A stretch of 64,000 bases of DNA. It comes from JAFGDH01 sp964441265. Its GTDB lineage: Archaea > Aenigmatarchaeota > Aenigmatarchaeia > QMZP01 > QMZT01. The position numbers were made by a program, and so were the translations under genes. Positions 48,171 to 57,113 of this stretch are shown here, piece after piece. The number at the start of each line of letters is the position of its first letter. The first letter of the stretch is position 1. The stretch covers positions 40,664-104,663 of the forward strand of contig CAYYKJ010000005.1 of NCBI GenBank assembly GCA_964441265.1, written 5' to 3'. The notes beneath the pieces were generated by a model. That model had not been told where the DNA came from. It did not search any database and saw only the letters and a program-made list of their open reading frames with translations.

Positions 48171-48803
48171 ATGCATATGCGTACGGGCGCGATCAGGGCG
48201 ATAATATTCGACCTGGGAGGGGTTATCGCCTGCGAGGACTGGGATTCCTACGGGGAGACCGTCTGGAAGAATCTCGCTGAATTCCTCGGGATGGAAGAGA
48301 AAGAAGTCGGAAAAATTTTCCATAAGTATTACAGGGACGTCGGTCTGGAATCGGGAAAGGGGAGCGAGACCGAATACTTCTCTGAGCTCGCCGGTGCGTC
48401 ACCCGAAAACCTCTCGGAGAACGACGTGAGGGATTACTATCTTTCGCTTTTCTACGCACATGGGGAGGTTCTGGAGCTGGTCAGGAAGCTCTCCGGATCG
48501 TATCCCCTTTACATGATCTCCAATGACGTTGCCTCCTGGTTCGACTTCAAGGTCAGGAAATTCGGCCTGCGCCCCCTTTTCAAGGGACTGTTCTGCTCCG
48601 GGCACATAGGCTACGTTAAGCCTGATCCCAGGATATATGAATATGCCCTTTCAAAGATACCGGAGAATCCGGGTGAATGCGTGTTCATAGACAATCTGGA
48701 GAGAAACCTCCATCCCGCGGAAAGGCTGGGGGTTAAGACCATACTTTTCAGATCCGCCGGTCAGCTCAGGGAAGACCTGGGGAAGATGGGGATAAAAATC
48801 TGA
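48171..48803 (+). CDS. HAD-family hydrolase (haloacid dehalogenase-like)
   Basis: A 210-residue HAD hydrolase with motif I FDLGGVIAC, motif II YMISNDV, motif III YVKPDPRIY and motif IV FIDNLERNL. DLGGV in motif I is typical of the YihX/epoxide-hydrolase-N and haloacid dehalogenase-like branch. ATG 48171 and 48177 are both possible; a GTATATAAAA element lies only about 8-15 nt before them, so the true start is uncertain. It directly precedes the RuBisCO gene. Confidence 0.78.
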   Translation: MHMRTGAIRAIIFDLGGVIACEDWDSYGETVWKNLAEFLGMEEKEVGKIFHKYYRDVGLESGKGSETEYFSELAGASPENLSENDVRDYYLSLFYAHGEVLELVRKLSGSYPLYMISNDVASWFDFKVRKFGLRPLFKGLFCSGHIGYVKPDPRIYEYALSKIPENPGECVFIDNLERNLHPAERLGVKTILFRSAGQLREDLGKMGIKI

Positions 48804-48893
48804 AATTATTTATTCCCCGCGGGCAAAATCATAATATAAGTTTGACGGCCTGAACCAATAACACAAGCTGTCTCTCGAAACAGGGGGTGTCCG

Positions 48894-50165
48894 ATGGATT
48901 ACGTTGATCTCAAGTACAAACCGAGCAGGGACGAGATAATCGCAGAGTTCCGCATGGAGCCGGAGGGAATCACCTTCAGGAAGGCCTGCAATGAGGTGGC
49001 CGCGGAGTCCTCAATAGGGACCTGGACCAAGGTTTCCACCATGAGTCCCTCGATAGCAAAGAAGCTGAAGCCGCACGTTTTCAATATTGATGAGAAGGAG
49101 AAGACTTTCAAGGTTGCCTATCCGGTGGGGCTTTTCGAGCACGGGAGCATTCCCCAGCTGATGAGCTCCATCGGAGGGAACATATTCGGAATGAAGATCC
49201 TTAAGTCGCTGAGACTGGAGGACATACAATTCCCGGAGAATTACGTCCGGGGCTTCAGGGGCCCCGCTTTCGGGATAGAAGGTGTCAGGAAACGCCTGAG
49301 GATATGGGGACGTCCCCTCCTGGGCACCATAATAAAGCCGAAGGTGGGCCTGACACCCAGGCAGATGGCGGGGATAGCTCATGATGTCGCTGTCGGGGGT
49401 CTGGATTTCGTGAAGGATGACGAGAACCTCACCTCCATGAAATATTGCAGGTTCGAGAACCGCGTCCCCCTGATACTGGAGGCCTTGGACAAGGCAGAGG
49501 AGGAGACCGGCAGGAGGATCGGATATTCCCCCAACATAACTGGTCCCGTCGATGTGATGGAAGAGAGGGCATATTACGCCAAGAAGCACGGTAGCAGGTA
49601 CGTGATGGTAGACGTGCTGACCACGGGCTGGTCAGGACTCCAGTATATGAGAAATCTGGACCTCGGCATGATAATACATGCCCACCGGGCCGGGCACGCC
49701 GCCTTCACGAGGAACCCGGAGCACGGAATCTCCATGCTCACGATAGCCAAGCTGTGCAGGCTCATAGGCGTGGACCAGATACACGTGGGGACTGCCCACG
49801 TGGGGAAGATGTCCGGGACGGCAGACGAGACATGCGAGATAGAAGACGAGATTGAGAGCAAGTTCATCACGGAGAAGGGCGGGGAGCACATACTCGAGCA
49901 GTTCTGGTACAAGATAAAGCCCACCCTGGCTGTCGCTTCGGGGGGACTCCATCCGGGAATGATACCCAAGCTCCTGGAGAGAATGGGATCCAACATAGTG
50001 ATGCAGTTCGGGGGAGGATGCCACGGCCATCCCAAAGGACCGAAGAAGGGAGCGATGGCGATCCGTCAGGCGATGGAGGCGGCGAGGGATGATATCCCGC
50101 TCCCGGAGAAGGCCAGAGAAAACAAAGAGCTGAAACAGGCGATTGAGAAATGGGGTCCGGCCTGA
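48894..50165 (+). CDS. rbcL: Form III ribulose-1,5-bisphosphate carboxylase
   Basis: A 423-residue RuBisCO large chain. Catalytic features are intact: K148 and K150 in GTIIKPKVG, carbamylated K174 with metal ligands D176 and E177 in DFVKDDENL, H264-R265 in IHAHRAGH, loop-6 K305 in VGKMSG, and phosphate-binding GGLHPG and FGGGCHGHP. Length and sequence point to archaeal form III, which works in AMP/nucleoside salvage. There, ribose-1,5-bisphosphate from AMP phosphorylase becomes RuBP and then two 3-phosphoglycerate. A GGGGGTG ribosome binding site precedes the ATG. AMP phosphorylase and phosphoglycerate mutase genes lie about 1-2.5 kb downstream. Confidence 0.96.
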   Translation: MDYVDLKYKPSRDEIIAEFRMEPEGITFRKACNEVAAESSIGTWTKVSTMSPSIAKKLKPHVFNIDEKEKTFKVAYPVGLFEHGSIPQLMSSIGGNIFGMKILKSLRLEDIQFPENYVRGFRGPAFGIEGVRKRLRIWGRPLLGTIIKPKVGLTPRQMAGIAHDVAVGGLDFVKDDENLTSMKYCRFENRVPLILEALDKAEEETGRRIGYSPNITGPVDVMEERAYYAKKHGSRYVMVDVLTTGWSGLQYMRNLDLGMIIHAHRAGHAAFTRNPEHGISMLTIAKLCRLIGVDQIHVGTAHVGKMSGTADETCEIEDEIESKFITEKGGEHILEQFWYKIKPTLAVASGGLHPGMIPKLLERMGSNIVMQFGGGCHGHPKGPKKGAMAIRQAMEAARDDIPLPEKARENKELKQAIEKWGPA

Positions 50166-51077
50166 TCACCCGAAGAATTTTCCCGCCGTTTCCAGAAACA
50201 GGTTCCATCTTTCCGTGTCGAACGCCTTGGGGTTTTCTTTTATGATCATTTCCGCCGTCTTTTTGTCCAGTCCCAGCGGATTCCTGCCAGTTATGTAACC
50301 CAGGTCCCTGCACATCACCTTCCCGGGTGTGCCCGAACAGTCGCAGAATTCGGTCATTCGCTTCATGACGTTCAGGTACCTTATCCTGCTTTCCGGGAAG
50401 AGGGTTGATACGGTCTTTGCCGCTTTGGCCAGGGCTTCTAGTGACTTTTCCACCCCGTCCTCCGGATGCCACATCGCTCCGGTGGGGCACTCCAGGACGC
50501 ATCTCCGGCAGCCGCTGCAGTGCTCGTAATCTATGACCATCTTGCCTTCCGGCCCCCGGAATATCAGATCCTTCGGGCAGACCTCCGTGCAGGAACCGCA
50601 GGAGGTGCATTTCTTTTCGTCATATCTTGGCTGTGTATGTCGGTGTATATCCTTTTTGCCCTCCCTCGTCACGCAGCCCATCCCGAGGTTCTTCAGCGCG
50701 CCCGCGAATCCGGTGAGTATGTGGCCGGTTGCATGGGAAAGCACCAGCAGGGAATCGGCGTCTGCGAGTCTTTTGGGTATTTTTATCCCGTCCTTCTCGA
50801 TAAACGGCGTGTCTCCCGCGATCACCGGGGAGAATTCCCCGTATCCGTTCTTCCTGGCTATTTCCAGATATCCATCCTTCGTGTTCCTCCTGCTCCTGTA
50901 GAGTACGGTTGTGTCGAAAAGGAACGGCCTGCTGCCCTCGGACTCCAGCTTCTCGAGAACCGCCCTGACGTCCTTCACCGGAACAGGGGCTCCCCCTTTC
51001 TCTTCTCCGAGGTGCAGTTTGACCGCAACGCTTCCGGAAACATCAAACCGGGCGTCCGTAATGTTGTCGTAAAGCAT
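50166..51077 (-). CDS. DUF362 protein with two [4Fe-4S] clusters
   Basis: A 303-residue protein. The N-terminal DUF362 domain has VAVKLHLGEEKGG and HATGHILTGFAGALKNLGMG. It is interrupted by a 2[4Fe-4S] ferredoxin module (CTSCGSCTEVCP and CSGCRRCVLECP, about residues 157-200). An extra Cys cluster (FCDCSGTPGKVMC) lies near the C-terminus. The family is common in anaerobes; its reaction is unknown. It is convergent with rbcL, with no gap. It indicates an anaerobic, iron-sulfur-based metabolism. Confidence 0.83.
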   Translation of the reverse strand: MLYDNITDARFDVSGSVAVKLHLGEEKGGAPVPVKDVRAVLEKLESEGSRPFLFDTTVLYRSRRNTKDGYLEIARKNGYGEFSPVIAGDTPFIEKDGIKIPKRLADADSLLVLSHATGHILTGFAGALKNLGMGCVTREGKKDIHRHTQPRYDEKKCTSCGSCTEVCPKDLIFRGPEGKMVIDYEHCSGCRRCVLECPTGAMWHPEDGVEKSLEALAKAAKTVSTLFPESRIRYLNVMKRMTEFCDCSGTPGKVMCRDLGYITGRNPLGLDKKTAEMIIKENPKAFDTERWNLFLETAGKFFG

Positions 51078-51153
51078 GTTTTATCCTCTTTTCTCGGTAA
51101 CTAATTAAAGTATTCCCTGACCAAATAATAACATTGAGTGTTTTGGGGTTTAC

Positions 51154-52695
51154 ATGAAGCTCAAGGTAAGACTGCTCCCGCTGGACGCCGAGAAGCCCAT
51201 AGTGGTTCTGAACAAGGATGATGCCGAGGAGATAGACGTGAGGCCGCTGGAGAGGGTCAGGATAAAGCACAACAAGCATACCTTCGTCGCCATTGTGAAC
51301 ACGACCAAGAGGATGGTGGGCCAGGGGGAGATCGGGCTATATGAGGACATAATAGAGGACAACAGGATAAGGAGTTCCCAGACCGTCGAAGTCGAGGCGG
51401 CCGAGGCGCCCAGCTCCCTGTCTTTCATAAGGAAGAAGATAGAGGGCATGGTCCTCTCCAAAAAGGAGATCGAGAGCATAATAAAGGACACGGTTGAAAA
51501 CAACCTTTCCGACATCGAGATTGCCTCCTTCGTGACATCTCTCTACAACCACGGGATGACCATGAACGAGACTGCGAATCTCTCCATGGCCATGACCAAG
51601 ACGGGAGACGTGCTGAAGCTCGGGAAGAAGGAGGTATACGACAAGCACAGCATAGGGGGCGTCCCGGGGGACAAGACCTCCATACTCACGGTTCCGGTGG
51701 TGGCCGCCGGGGGGCTCACCATACCCAAGACATCCTCCCGCGCGATAACCTCGCCCGCGGGCACGGCGGACAGGTTCGAGTGCATAGCCCCGGTGGAACT
51801 GGACCTCGGGGAGATAAAGCGGGTCGTTAAGAAGACCAACGGCTGCCTGGTCTGGGGCGGTGCGGTCGACCTCGCCCCCGCCGATGACATGTTCATAAAG
51901 ATAGAGTATCCCCTCTCCATAGACCCCTTCCTTCTGCCCTCCGTGATGTCCAAGAAGAGGGCCGTGGGCGCCAAATACCTGGTGGTGGACATACCCACCG
52001 GGGACGAGGCCAAGATAAACACGAGCGAGGACTTCGAGAACCTCGCGGACAAGTTCGTCACCCTCGGAAAAAAGCTGGGCATAAAGGCCAACGCGATCTC
52101 CACCTATGCCGACCAGCCGGTGGGTTACGGGATAGGACCTGCTCTGGAGGCCAGGGAGGCCCTGGCGACCATAAAGAAGGGACATGGTCCCCCGGACCTG
52201 GTGGACAAGGTGGCCACCCTCGCAGGGGTGCTGTTCTCCTTCTCCGGAGCGAAGGACGGGAAGTCACATGCGATGAGATTGCTCAGGTCGGGTAAGGCCT
52301 ACAGGAAGCTCCGGGAGATAATAGAGGCCCAGGGAGGGGATCCGGGGATCGAGCCCTCCGACATTTCGGTGGGAAAAAGGAAGGCGTCCTTCCTCTCCAA
52401 GAAGAGCGGTAAGGTGCTCTGGATACACAACAAGGCGGTCGATGTCGTTGCCAGGGCGGCCGGCGCCCCCAAATACAAAGAAGCGGGCGTGTTGCTCAGG
52501 AAGAAGATCGGCGACAGGGTGAGGAAGGGGGAGAAGCTCTTCGAGATATACGCCAGGAACACCTCCAAGCTGAACAGTGCCCTGAAGATTTCGGAGAAGA
52601 TGGAGCTGATGCGGGTGGGTAAGAAATCCACAGTCGCCCTGGAGAAATTCCCGAGCGGCGGGGAAGCGGAGAGGACGTTCATACTGGAGAGATGA
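51154..52695 (+). CDS. deoA: AMP phosphorylase
   Basis: A 513-residue enzyme of the thymidine phosphorylase superfamily, in the archaeal branch that converts AMP and phosphate to ribose-1,5-bisphosphate and adenine. The N-terminal ~85-residue barrel extension (MKLKVRLLPLDAEKPIVVLN) separates it from bacterial thymidine phosphorylases. Active-site motifs include KHSIGGVPGDKTSILTVP and KTSSRAITSPAGTADRFE. It is the first step of the pathway ending in RuBisCO. It ends 3 nt before the phosphoglycerate mutase start, so the pair form an operon. Confidence 0.95.
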   Translation: MKLKVRLLPLDAEKPIVVLNKDDAEEIDVRPLERVRIKHNKHTFVAIVNTTKRMVGQGEIGLYEDIIEDNRIRSSQTVEVEAAEAPSSLSFIRKKIEGMVLSKKEIESIIKDTVENNLSDIEIASFVTSLYNHGMTMNETANLSMAMTKTGDVLKLGKKEVYDKHSIGGVPGDKTSILTVPVVAAGGLTIPKTSSRAITSPAGTADRFECIAPVELDLGEIKRVVKKTNGCLVWGGAVDLAPADDMFIKIEYPLSIDPFLLPSVMSKKRAVGAKYLVVDIPTGDEAKINTSEDFENLADKFVTLGKKLGIKANAISTYADQPVGYGIGPALEAREALATIKKGHGPPDLVDKVATLAGVLFSFSGAKDGKSHAMRLLRSGKAYRKLREIIEAQGGDPGIEPSDISVGKRKASFLSKKSGKVLWIHNKAVDVVARAAGAPKYKEAGVLLRKKIGDRVRKGEKLFEIYARNTSKLNSALKISEKMELMRVGKKSTVALEKFPSGGEAERTFILER

Positions 52696-52698
52696 AGC

Positions 52699-53883
52699 AT
52701 GAGAAAGAAGATAATATTCGTTGTTCTGGACGGCGCCGGGGACAGGGGAAAGAACACCCCATTCCAGACGGCCTCCAAGCCCAACACAGACTCCCTCGCC
52801 AGGAGGGGGGTCTGCGGCCTGATCGACATAGGATACAGGAAGTACGTGGAATCGGACATAGGATACCTGACCCTGCTGGGGTTCTTCACGAAGGAGAATT
52901 ACCCCGGGAGGGGATACCTCGAGGCGCTGGGGATAGACCTCAGACCAAAGAAGGGCGAGCTTTGCATACGGGGGAATTTCGCCACACTTGACGGGAACGG
53001 GAACGTTGTCGACAGGAGAGCCGGAAGGGAGGAGACCGGCCTGGATGATGTGTGCGAGAAGCTCGACGGCATGGAGATCGACGGCATCAAAATCCACGTG
53101 AGGAAGGGGGCAGGTCATCGGGTGGTGCTGATGATGGAGGGGGACGTCTCCATGGACATCACCCCCAACGATCCCAAGATCGAGGGCAAACCGCTGCCCC
53201 AGATAGGATCCACCTCAGCCGCGGGCAAGAAGACCGCCTCGGTGCTCAACAGGTTCACTTACCGGGCCAGGAAGATAATCTCTGAGAGCAAAATAAACGA
53301 GAAGAGGAAGGTCCCCGCCAACACCATAATAATCCGCAATTTCGGGGAGAAGAAGACCATAAAGGGCTTCGAGGATAAGTACGGAATGAAAGGCGCCTGC
53401 GTGGCAGGCGTCCCCATAGCCAGAGGGATATCCAGATATCTGGGTATAAGGACGGTGGAAGTGCCCGGGGCGACGGGGAACACGGACACCGACCTCGGTT
53501 CGAAGCTCAGGAAGACCCTCGAGATGCACCATAAATACCCCTTCGTCTGGCTGCACATCAACGGGACTGACATACTTTCCCACGACGCAAAGAGGAAGGA
53601 GAAGGCCGATTTCATAGGAAAGATAGACAGGGAGGTAATAGGGAAGCTGGTCAGGAATGTCGACATGAAGAACACAGTCATAATAATCACCTGCGACCAC
53701 AGGACCGACAGCGAGCCGGATTACAAGTATTACAGGCACACCAATGACCCCGTGCCCGTCCTGATTTCCGGTGACGGCATAGAGCCGGACCGGGTGGAGA
53801 AATTCGACGAATACTCCTGCGAGAAGGGCTCCGTTCACATCAAGAAGAATGGTCTTTTCCCCTTTGTTCTCAAGAGCATGTGA
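52699..53883 (+). CDS. apgM: Archaeal cofactor-independent phosphoglycerate mutase
   Basis: A 394-residue member of the alkaline phosphatase superfamily that interconverts 3- and 2-phosphoglycerate. The metal-binding start is VVLDGAGDRGK. The SDIGYLTLLGF segment should hold the nucleophilic Ser. ELCIRGNFATLD and the metal ligands in HINGTDILSHD and ITCDHRTDSE are typical. The usual C-terminal phosphate-binding segment is altered. In this operon it would pass RuBisCO-derived 3-phosphoglycerate towards pyruvate. Confidence 0.9.
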   Translation: MRKKIIFVVLDGAGDRGKNTPFQTASKPNTDSLARRGVCGLIDIGYRKYVESDIGYLTLLGFFTKENYPGRGYLEALGIDLRPKKGELCIRGNFATLDGNGNVVDRRAGREETGLDDVCEKLDGMEIDGIKIHVRKGAGHRVVLMMEGDVSMDITPNDPKIEGKPLPQIGSTSAAGKKTASVLNRFTYRARKIISESKINEKRKVPANTIIIRNFGEKKTIKGFEDKYGMKGACVAGVPIARGISRYLGIRTVEVPGATGNTDTDLGSKLRKTLEMHHKYPFVWLHINGTDILSHDAKRKEKADFIGKIDREVIGKLVRNVDMKNTVIIITCDHRTDSEPDYKYYRHTNDPVPVLISGDGIEPDRVEKFDEYSCEKGSVHIKKNGLFPFVLKSM

Positions 53884-53961
53884 CCGCGGAATCCGGTGTT
53901 CCCCTCCGGTCCGTGAAATAGATTCAATCTACTATAAAAGCAATCGGCACAATAGTTAAAC

Positions 53962-55950
53962 ATGGAAGAAAAGCGGGAGATATCATCCCTTGATCTGAGG
54001 TTTCTGGTCAGGGAGCTGAAGGATTCTCTGGTCAACGGCTTTTTCCGTAAGATATACCAGTACAGGACCGAGATAAACGGCAGGAAATCCCACCAATTCA
54101 TGCTGGAGATTTTCACTCCCGGTAAGGGAGAGCAGTGGCTGTATTTCGACAGGAGCAAGATATTCCTCACCACCTACAAAAAACCCTCTCCCATGGAGCC
54201 CCCCAGTTTCTGCCTCTTCCTCCGAAAGCACCTGAACAGCAAGAAGATACTCGATATCCGTCAGCACGAGTTCGACCGGATAATAGAGATAAGCACCCAG
54301 GATAACAGGCTGGTCATAGAGCTGTTCTCCAGCGGGAACGTCATACTGCTGGACAGCGGGGGGAAGATAATAATGCCCCTCTACGTGCAGAGGTGGAAGG
54401 ACCGGGAGATAAAGCCCAACATCCCCTACGAATACCCTCCCTCCAAGGTGAACCCCCTTTCCGTCAATCTGGATTATTTTTCCAATTTCCTGAAGAAATA
54501 CGAGAGCAAACTCATATCCGTGCTCGCCTCCGGCTTCGGTTTCGGTCCGGTCTACGCGAACGAGATATGCGTGATCTCGGGCATAGACGGGCAGAAGCTT
54601 TCAACCGAAATCTCCCCCGAAGGGGTGAAGAGGATATACGACAAAATGGTCTCCCTCGGGGGTGTCTCGACGAAGCCCACCATATACAGCAGCATGGTCT
54701 CCCCCTTCCCCATGGAATCCGTCAGGGAGAAGCCGAAAGATACCAGGGAAACCTTTTCCGAGTGCCTGGACGAGTTCTTCTCCGAGCAGGAGATACAGGA
54801 CATAGAGGAGAAGAAGGAGAAGGTGGTAGAGGAGAAAAAAGAGAAGGTGGAGAGGATAATACAGAGCCAGGAGAATGCCCTGGAGAAGTGGGCCGGAAAG
54901 AGCGAGGTGAGGAAGGACACGGGGAACATAATCTACAAGTTTTACGGGACCGTGGAGGGTGTGCTGGACGGCATACAGAAGGCCCTCTCTTCCGGTCTGG
55001 AGTGGAGCGAGATCAAGAGGAGGATTTCCTCCTCCAGCAGCCCTGAGGCCGAGGCCATAAAGGAGATAAAGGAATCCGAGGGCAAGGTCGTGGTGGAGCT
55101 GGGCGGAAAGGACGTGGAGCTGGATTTCAGGAAGTCCGTGGAGGAGAATGCGGAGGAGTACTACGAGGGCTCCAAGAAGGCAAAGAAAAAGATACATGGT
55201 GCCCGGGAGGCGCTCTCGGAAACCATGGAGAAGAGGGAGAAGGTCGAGAAGGAGCCGCCCCCGGCGGAGGATCCCAAGCCGGTCAAGAAGAAGAGAAAGC
55301 GCAGGAAATGGTTCGAGAAGTTCAGGTACTTCCACAGCTCCGACGGTTTCCTTGTGGTCGGAGGAAAGGATGCCGGCTCCAACGAGCGGCTCATAAAGAA
55401 GCACACGGAGACAGGCGATCTGGTCTTCCACTCGGACATACAGGGCGCCCCTTTCGTGGTCATCAAATCGGAGGGGAAGGAGATATCCAGGGACGTCAAG
55501 AAGGAGGCGGCCGAGTTCGCCGCCATATACTCCAAGGCATGGCAGAGGGGACTGGCCAACGTGGACGTTTACGCGGTAAAACCCGACCAGGTCTCCAAGC
55601 AGCCCCCCACCGGGGAGTACCTGCCCAAGGGAAGCTTCATGATATACGGCCAGAGGGAATGGTTCAGGGAGGTGGAGCTCAAGATATCCATGGGCCTGAA
55701 GCTCGACCCTGAGACCAGGGAGGCCATGGTCCTGGCGGGCCCGGTCATGTCCATAAGGAAGGAAACCGATTATTTCATAACCCTCAAGCCGGGCAACAGA
55801 AATGCGGACGAGCTGGCGAGGGAGATCAAGAACAAGATACTTATCAAGGCGTCCCCGGACGACAAGGAATGGATAGAGTCGGTCCCCGCGGGGGAGATCT
55901 CCGATCACGTCCCCTCGGGCCAGGGCGAGGTCGTGGAGTACGGGGTGTAG
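53962..55950 (+). CDS. rqcH: RqcH/NEMF-family ribosome quality control factor
   Basis: A 662-residue protein with the full NEMF/RqcH layout: N-terminal NFACT-N (FbpA-like) domain (about 1-180), a helix-hairpin region, two long coiled coils (about 270-310 and 380-450), and a C-terminal NFACT-R (DUF814) domain. NFACT-R has KWFEKFRYFHSSDGFLVVGG, DAGSNERLIKKH and GDLVFHSDIQGAPFVVIK. Homologues bind stalled large subunits and tRNA to tag nascent chains. An ACTATAAAAG promoter precedes it. It is not obviously in an operon. Confidence 0.93.
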   Translation: MEEKREISSLDLRFLVRELKDSLVNGFFRKIYQYRTEINGRKSHQFMLEIFTPGKGEQWLYFDRSKIFLTTYKKPSPMEPPSFCLFLRKHLNSKKILDIRQHEFDRIIEISTQDNRLVIELFSSGNVILLDSGGKIIMPLYVQRWKDREIKPNIPYEYPPSKVNPLSVNLDYFSNFLKKYESKLISVLASGFGFGPVYANEICVISGIDGQKLSTEISPEGVKRIYDKMVSLGGVSTKPTIYSSMVSPFPMESVREKPKDTRETFSECLDEFFSEQEIQDIEEKKEKVVEEKKEKVERIIQSQENALEKWAGKSEVRKDTGNIIYKFYGTVEGVLDGIQKALSSGLEWSEIKRRISSSSSPEAEAIKEIKESEGKVVVELGGKDVELDFRKSVEENAEEYYEGSKKAKKKIHGAREALSETMEKREKVEKEPPPAEDPKPVKKKRKRRKWFEKFRYFHSSDGFLVVGGKDAGSNERLIKKHTETGDLVFHSDIQGAPFVVIKSEGKEISRDVKKEAAEFAAIYSKAWQRGLANVDVYAVKPDQVSKQPPTGEYLPKGSFMIYGQREWFREVELKISMGLKLDPETREAMVLAGPVMSIRKETDYFITLKPGNRNADELAREIKNKILIKASPDDKEWIESVPAGEISDHVPSGQGEVVEYGV

Positions 55951-56037
55951 CACCCCCTTCGGTCGGTTCTTTTAAAATTCATGTTTTAATATGAATTTAT
56001 ATTACTTTGTCATACATATTTCATCTGGAGTGATAAC

Positions 56038-56373
56038 ATGAAGAAAAATTTGGGAATAGCGTACAGGTCCGCGGCGAATAAGTTTTATGAGCTTGAAATG
56101 AAGGAATATGGAGATGAGACCGCCGGAATGGCTGAATTATGCGGCACTCCCGTAGATGAGGGGGCACATCAGGGCATGAGCATTCTCGGCAGGATCAGGG
56201 AGGAAAACTCCCAAAACGGACATTCATATCACCCCCGGGAGGGAATCCCAAAAATACTCGATACATTCGGGCACATCAAGAAGAGAATCAGTGAAGATCA
56301 AAGTGATGTACCGGAAAAGGCGTTAGATTACATGGATACCGTTGTGTCCCAGCTGAACAAAATCCTTGAATGA
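56038..56373 (+). CDS. Hypothetical helical protein, 111 aa
   Basis: No family is recognised. An acidic, helical protein with no membrane segment. It has a good GGAGTGAT ribosome binding site immediately upstream and a TGAATTTATATT promoter element further up, so expression is likely. It converges on alaX with a 5-nt gap. Confidence 0.55.
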   Translation: MKKNLGIAYRSAANKFYELEMKEYGDETAGMAELCGTPVDEGAHQGMSILGRIREENSQNGHSYHPREGIPKILDTFGHIKKRISEDQSDVPEKALDYMDTVVSQLNKILE

Positions 56374-56378
56374 TTTTT

Positions 56379-57083
56379 TCAGTCCAGGCCGAAAACGATC
56401 CTGGTTGTCCCCGATCCCTTGTTCTGGGTCTTGAGTATTTTGATGTGGCCGATCTCCCTGGTGCTGGCGACGTGGGTTCCTGCGCAGGGGACCTTGTCCA
56501 TACCCTCTATCTCCACCACCCGGATGTCCTTTATGAATTCCGGGAGGCGCTCGAAGAGCTTCCTTCTCCTCTCGTCGATCTCCTTGGTCACCTTGTCCCT
56601 GGTGGACATGTAAATCCTGACCGGTATCTCCGCATCGACCGCCCGGTTGAATTCCTCCGTTATCTTCTCGATGTCTTCCGGCCCCTGCCTGAAGGGGCGG
56701 AAGTCTATCCTGGAGGTCTCCGTCTTTATCTGGTTTCCGGCGGTCTCCGCTCCCCACCCGTCGAGGACGATCCCCGAGATCAGGTGCTGGGCGGTGTGCA
56801 TCCTCATGAAGGCGTGCCTCCTCTCCCAGTCGATCACGCCATGGACCTCATCCCCCTTCTCCCATCCGACCGGCTTCTCGGTGAAATGTTTAACCTCCCC
56901 GACGTCCTTCCTCGCCTCGGTCACCCTGACTCCGTTCAGGGTTCCCTGATCGGAGGGCTGTCCTCCGCCCAGGGGGTAAAAAGCTGTCCGGTCGAGCACG
57001 ACGTAGCCGTCGCCCTTACCGGTGATCCTGGCGTCGAATTCCTTCAGGTAGCAGTCTTTCATGTGGAGGAGCTTGGTGGTCAT
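56379..57083 (-). CDS. alaX: Alanyl-tRNA editing protein AlaX
   Basis: A 234-residue stand-alone editing factor that removes serine from mischarged tRNA(Ala). The zinc site is H96 and H100 in RMHTAQHL plus CAGTH near residue 205. GGGQPSD (39-45), the glycine-rich editing motif, is intact. Its length fits the AlaX-M class, with an N-terminal beta-barrel like that of AlaRS. ATG 57083 lies about 20 nt after an ATTTATTTAA element. Confidence 0.93.
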   Translation of the reverse strand: MTTKLLHMKDCYLKEFDARITGKGDGYVVLDRTAFYPLGGGQPSDQGTLNGVRVTEARKDVGEVKHFTEKPVGWEKGDEVHGVIDWERRHAFMRMHTAQHLISGIVLDGWGAETAGNQIKTETSRIDFRPFRQGPEDIEKITEEFNRAVDAEIPVRIYMSTRDKVTKEIDERRRKLFERLPEFIKDIRVVEIEGMDKVPCAGTHVASTREIGHIKILKTQNKGSGTTRIVFGLD

Positions 57084-57113
57084 GTAAAAGATATTGGTCG
57101 GGTTAAATAAATG